From: Phycisphaerales bacterium
Lineage (GTDB): Bacteria > Planctomycetota > Phycisphaerae > Phycisphaerales > UBA1924
Direction of reading: 5' to 3'
Length of the DNA: 64,000 bases
Assembly (NCBI GenBank): GCA_029260555.1
Contig: JAJDCZ010000007.1
Span: 38,563 to 102,562, forward strand
Shown here: positions 62,069 through 64,000 of the stretch, one piece after another
How the letters are laid out: the number at the start of each line of letters is the position of its first letter
How positions within the stretch are numbered: the stretch's first letter is position 1
Notes under the pieces: generated by a model
Databases searched by the model: none
Told to the model about the DNA's origin: nothing
The model's input: the letters and a program-made list of their open reading frames with translations, nothing else
Made by a program: the position numbers and the translations under genes

Positions 62069-62448
62069 GCGCCCTCCGTGGCGATGTGCTTGGTGTGGAT
62101 GCGGAGTGCCTTGCGGTACGGGTCGCTGTAGCGGAACACGGGTTCGTCACCGGGCGAGAGGACTTCGTAGAAGAAGATGGTGCTGCCGTCGGTCTCGCGG
62201 ATCTGATCGCCCCGTTTGGGCAGCGTGGGCTGGCCGTCGAGCACGAGGTCGGCCGTGCGGATCAGGTAATCCCGGCTCTCGGTCTTGGTGACAATGCCGT
62301 ACTCGTCCGCCTGCTCGAAGATCGTCCGCCCGATCGTCGCTTGCACTTCAACCGTGCTCGCACCACGCGCGTACGACACCGATCGCGTCATGTGCTGGTG
62401 TCGCTGGTCGTCGAGCCAACTCGCGCCTTGTTCGAGCATGTCCGCCAT
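62065..62448 (-). CDS. head-tail connector-like protein
   Basis: A 127-residue protein with the pattern VEVQATIGRTIFEQADEYGIVTKTESRDYLIRTADLVLDGQPTLPKRGDQIRETDGSTIFFYEVL, as in small phage head-tail joining proteins. AAGGGGA lies about 5 bases upstream of the ATG. It lies between the cement protein and the small membrane protein. Confidence 0.7.
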   Translation of the reverse strand: MADMLEQGASWLDDQRHQHMTRSVSYARGASTVEVQATIGRTIFEQADEYGIVTKTESRDYLIRTADLVLDGQPTLPKRGDQIRETDGSTIFFYEVLSPGDEPVFRYSDPYRKALRIHTKHIATEGA

Positions 62449-62457
62449 CGAATCCCC

Positions 62458-62796
62458 TTACTGACTCATCCGCACACGCACAGTGGTGTCGCTATCGCCT
62501 GCCGCCGCGACGCTCCGGCCGATGCGTTTGTTGGCACCGCTGGCACTGTCGGTTGTCGCCTCACCAGCCGATTCGTCCCAGTACACATCGAGCCCCTCGG
62601 CGATCGCCGTGCTCGCGCCGGTGGCCTTGGGGAAGTCGAAGACCCCGACGACCGCCAAGGCTCCGAGCGTGTCCGCCGGGATATCGAGTTTGGCAATGCC
62701 GACGAGTTCACCCTGGACGACGACCTCGCCCGCCGCGACATCCGCAGCGGGCGTGTGGTCGATCGAGTTGCCTTCATGGATGTATGTTGCTGTCAT
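62458..62796 (-). CDS. DUF2190 capsid cement/decoration protein
   Basis: A 112-residue protein: MTATYIHEGNSIDHTPAADVAAGEVVVQGELVGIAKLDIPADTLGALAVVGVFDFPKA, the usual DUF2190 pattern. DUF2190 proteins decorate the capsid outside the major protein. AGGAG lies about 8 bases upstream of the ATG at 62796. A reading from 62865 adds 23 residues without family likeness. Confidence 0.87.
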   Translation of the reverse strand: MTATYIHEGNSIDHTPAADVAAGEVVVQGELVGIAKLDIPADTLGALAVVGVFDFPKATGASTAIAEGLDVYWDESAGEATTDSASGANKRIGRSVAAAGDSDTTVRVRMSQ

Positions 62797-62890
62797 TGGT
62801 GAGTTCTCCTCATCGATTGGCTCCTGGCCACCGATGTTCTGTCCGCTTCCTGGAAACTGGGTCATTGGTCAATCCCGCTGTGCTTTCCGT

Positions 62891-64000
62891 TTAGACCTCG
62901 CCCTTGCTCTTGACGGCCGCGCGATGGTCCTGCATCGCCACGCCGAAGTCGAAGTAGCCGCGCCACTGCATGCCCAGCGTGTTGAAGTCGGACTCGCCGG
63001 ACTCGATGGTGGGCGTGCGCTTGCCGCGCAGGTACGCGATCTCGATGGCCGCGACATCAGCCGGGTTGGCCAGCAGATACCACGCCTTGGCGCTGCCGCC
63101 CGCGATGCCCTGCGCGTTGAGGTAGGGCGAGGCGACCGGTTGCCACTTGCCCGCATGCGGATTGACCGCGGGCTTGGGCTTGTTGGAGTCCGTCGTCTCG
63201 TTGACCCGCGTCTCGGTCATGAGCACCTGCGCGGTGACCTTGAGCGACGACGGCACCAGCAACACCGCGGGCGACAGCAGGATCGGTTTGCCCTCGGCGT
63301 CCGTCTGGTCGAGGAAGACCTGCTCGGCTTGGGTCAGCGCGTCGATCGACAACGCGGTGTCTGCGCCCGAGAGGAAGTTGTTGTTTCCCGCACCGAAGAA
63401 GTTCGACGGATTGGAGAGCAGCAGTTCGAAGACGGCTTCCTCGCGCTTGAGCGCGGACATCCGCCCGATCAAGCGGGGGATCTGGAGGAACGCTCCGAGG
63501 TCGTCGTTGATCATCATCTGCCGGGTCAGGGCAATCATGCGGCCGTAGGTGTCGACCTTGTTCGTGAACGCCTGTTCGCTGAGACCGGCGTGCTTGAGTT
63601 CGCCGTCCGGCCCGACCTTCTCGAACACGCCATTGCCGGTGAGCCGGTAGCGGGTCACTTCCTTGAAGTCGTTTACATCCGTCTCGGCGCTGAACTTGGC
63701 GACCACGCTCTCGACGGCGGTGTAGGCCGCGAGCATGGTCTTGTTGGCGACATTGGAGAGAATTCCCGAGAGCGAGATCGTGCTGAACCCGCCGCCGCCC
63801 GCCGCCTGGATCAACCGCCCGTTGGCTGCGAACGCGGCTCGGATCGTCTCGTTGTCAATACGACCTGGGCGCACATGATCCCCGGCGGCGTGGATCGTCT
63901 CGTAGATCAGCGTGTGAAGCCCGGCCCCTTGCAGATCGTGGGCAAGGGCGGCGTTCATGGTCTTCTCGTCGTACCACGCGCCGACCTGCTTCTCGGGCAA
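62891..64000 (-). CDS. major capsid protein (Mu-like head subunit; 5' end beyond window)
   Basis: The visible 369 residues form a Mu gpT-like / prohead protease-capsid fusion-type head protein: GGFSTISLSGILSNVANKTMLAAYTAVESVVAKFSAETDVNDFKEVTRYRLTGNGVFEKVGPDGELKHAGLSEQAFTNKVDTYGRMIALTRQMMINDDLGAF. The frame is open through the right edge, so the N-terminus (possibly a fused ClpP-type prohead protease) lies beyond. The usual Mu-like order (protease, capsid, DUF2190) holds. Confidence 0.87.
   Translation of the reverse strand: MPEKQVGAWYDEKTMNAALAHDLQGAGLHTLIYETIHAAGDHVRPGRIDNETIRAAFAANGRLIQAAGGGGFSTISLSGILSNVANKTMLAAYTAVESVVAKFSAETDVNDFKEVTRYRLTGNGVFEKVGPDGELKHAGLSEQAFTNKVDTYGRMIALTRQMMINDDLGAFLQIPRLIGRMSALKREEAVFELLLSNPSNFFGAGNNNFLSGADTALSIDALTQAEQVFLDQTDAEGKPILLSPAVLLVPSSLKVTAQVLMTETRVNETTDSNKPKPAVNPHAGKWQPVASPYLNAQGIAGGSAKAWYLLANPADVAAIEIAYLRGKRTPTIESGESDFNTLGMQWRGYFDFGVAMQDHRAAVKSKGEV

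Larger units (their letters stand above)
37751..64000. mobile_element. integrated prophage-like element carrying a type I restriction island (right end beyond window)
   Basis: It begins at the tRNA-Gly fragment and holds only accessory genes: unknown genes, a type I restriction-modification island and a siphophage-like structural module, all on the minus strand. The intact tRNA-Gly, the second att copy and the integrase should lie to the right of 64000, because no integrase is seen here. The structural module is visibly richer in G+C than the restriction island, which suggests the element was built from two sources. Head-packaging genes (portal, terminase) would also lie to the right of the capsid gene. 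Confidence 0.75.

Overview
The window looks like a chromosome segment of a Planctomycetota bacterium, most likely class Phycisphaerae. The grounds are a fused type I dehydroquinase/shikimate dehydrogenase, stand-alone CoaB, an NfeD/FloA cluster, several PilB-like ATPases in one operon, and a secreted metalloprotease ending in the dockerin-like aspartate-rich tail common in that group. The assignment rests on gene content and on sequence remembered from the group; no search was run.

Positions 1-37393 are ordinary core chromosome. From 7635 down to 1 (minus strand) runs a type IV pilus / type II secretion-like operon: PilB-like ATPase, PilT, a second PilB-like ATPase, a GspF/PilC platform protein and two pseudopilins. 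From 7867 to 12200 (plus) lie coaB and an nfeD-nfeD-floA cluster. From 12221 to 17565 there are a TonB-like protein, an ExbD-like protein, a tandem-TlpA thioredoxin protein and a glycosyltransferase. From 17617 to 20942 come nnrE, a bifunctional-nuclease family gene, truD and a HAD hydrolase. From 20948 to 32586 are DUF255, an alpha/beta hydrolase, galE, a DUF368 (PopT-type) transporter, cdsA, a coiled-coil zinc-ribbon protein, aroDE, a dehydratase-ACP-dehydratase set and recO. From 32679 to 37393 are an HDOD-GGDEF protein, a metal permease with a striking operator, and the metalloprotease.

At 37719-37760 there is only the 3' half of a tRNA-Gly(CCC), on the minus strand, starting exactly at its anticodon loop. 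This is the signature of an element integrated in a tRNA gene. The element lies to the right and continues past the end of the window. No integrase is seen; it and the intact tRNA should lie beyond 64000.

Within the element, 37921-52127 (minus) is a defence island. A Xis-like HTH protein is followed by HsdM, HsdS with a long extra C-terminal domain, two proteins carrying a HEPN-type RxxxxH motif, HsdR, a SprT/M48-type metallopeptidase, a PD-(D/E)XK nuclease-like protein and, beside the attachment site, two unrecognised genes. From 52256 to 64000 (minus, visibly richer in G+C) is a siphophage-like structural module: major capsid (cut by the window edge), DUF2190 cement protein, head-tail and tail-completion proteins, tail tube, tail-assembly chaperone with an apparent -1 frameshift extension, a lipoprotein, tape measure, distal tail proteins, a methyltransferase, a DUF115-like protein and a Ser/Gly-repeat protein containing a Hint (intein-like) domain. 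The two modules are separated by a minus-strand terminator and a 16-bp palindrome. The most promising unusual material is the HEPN-containing type I system, the unknown pair beside the att site, the Hint-domain tail protein and the chaperone frameshift.
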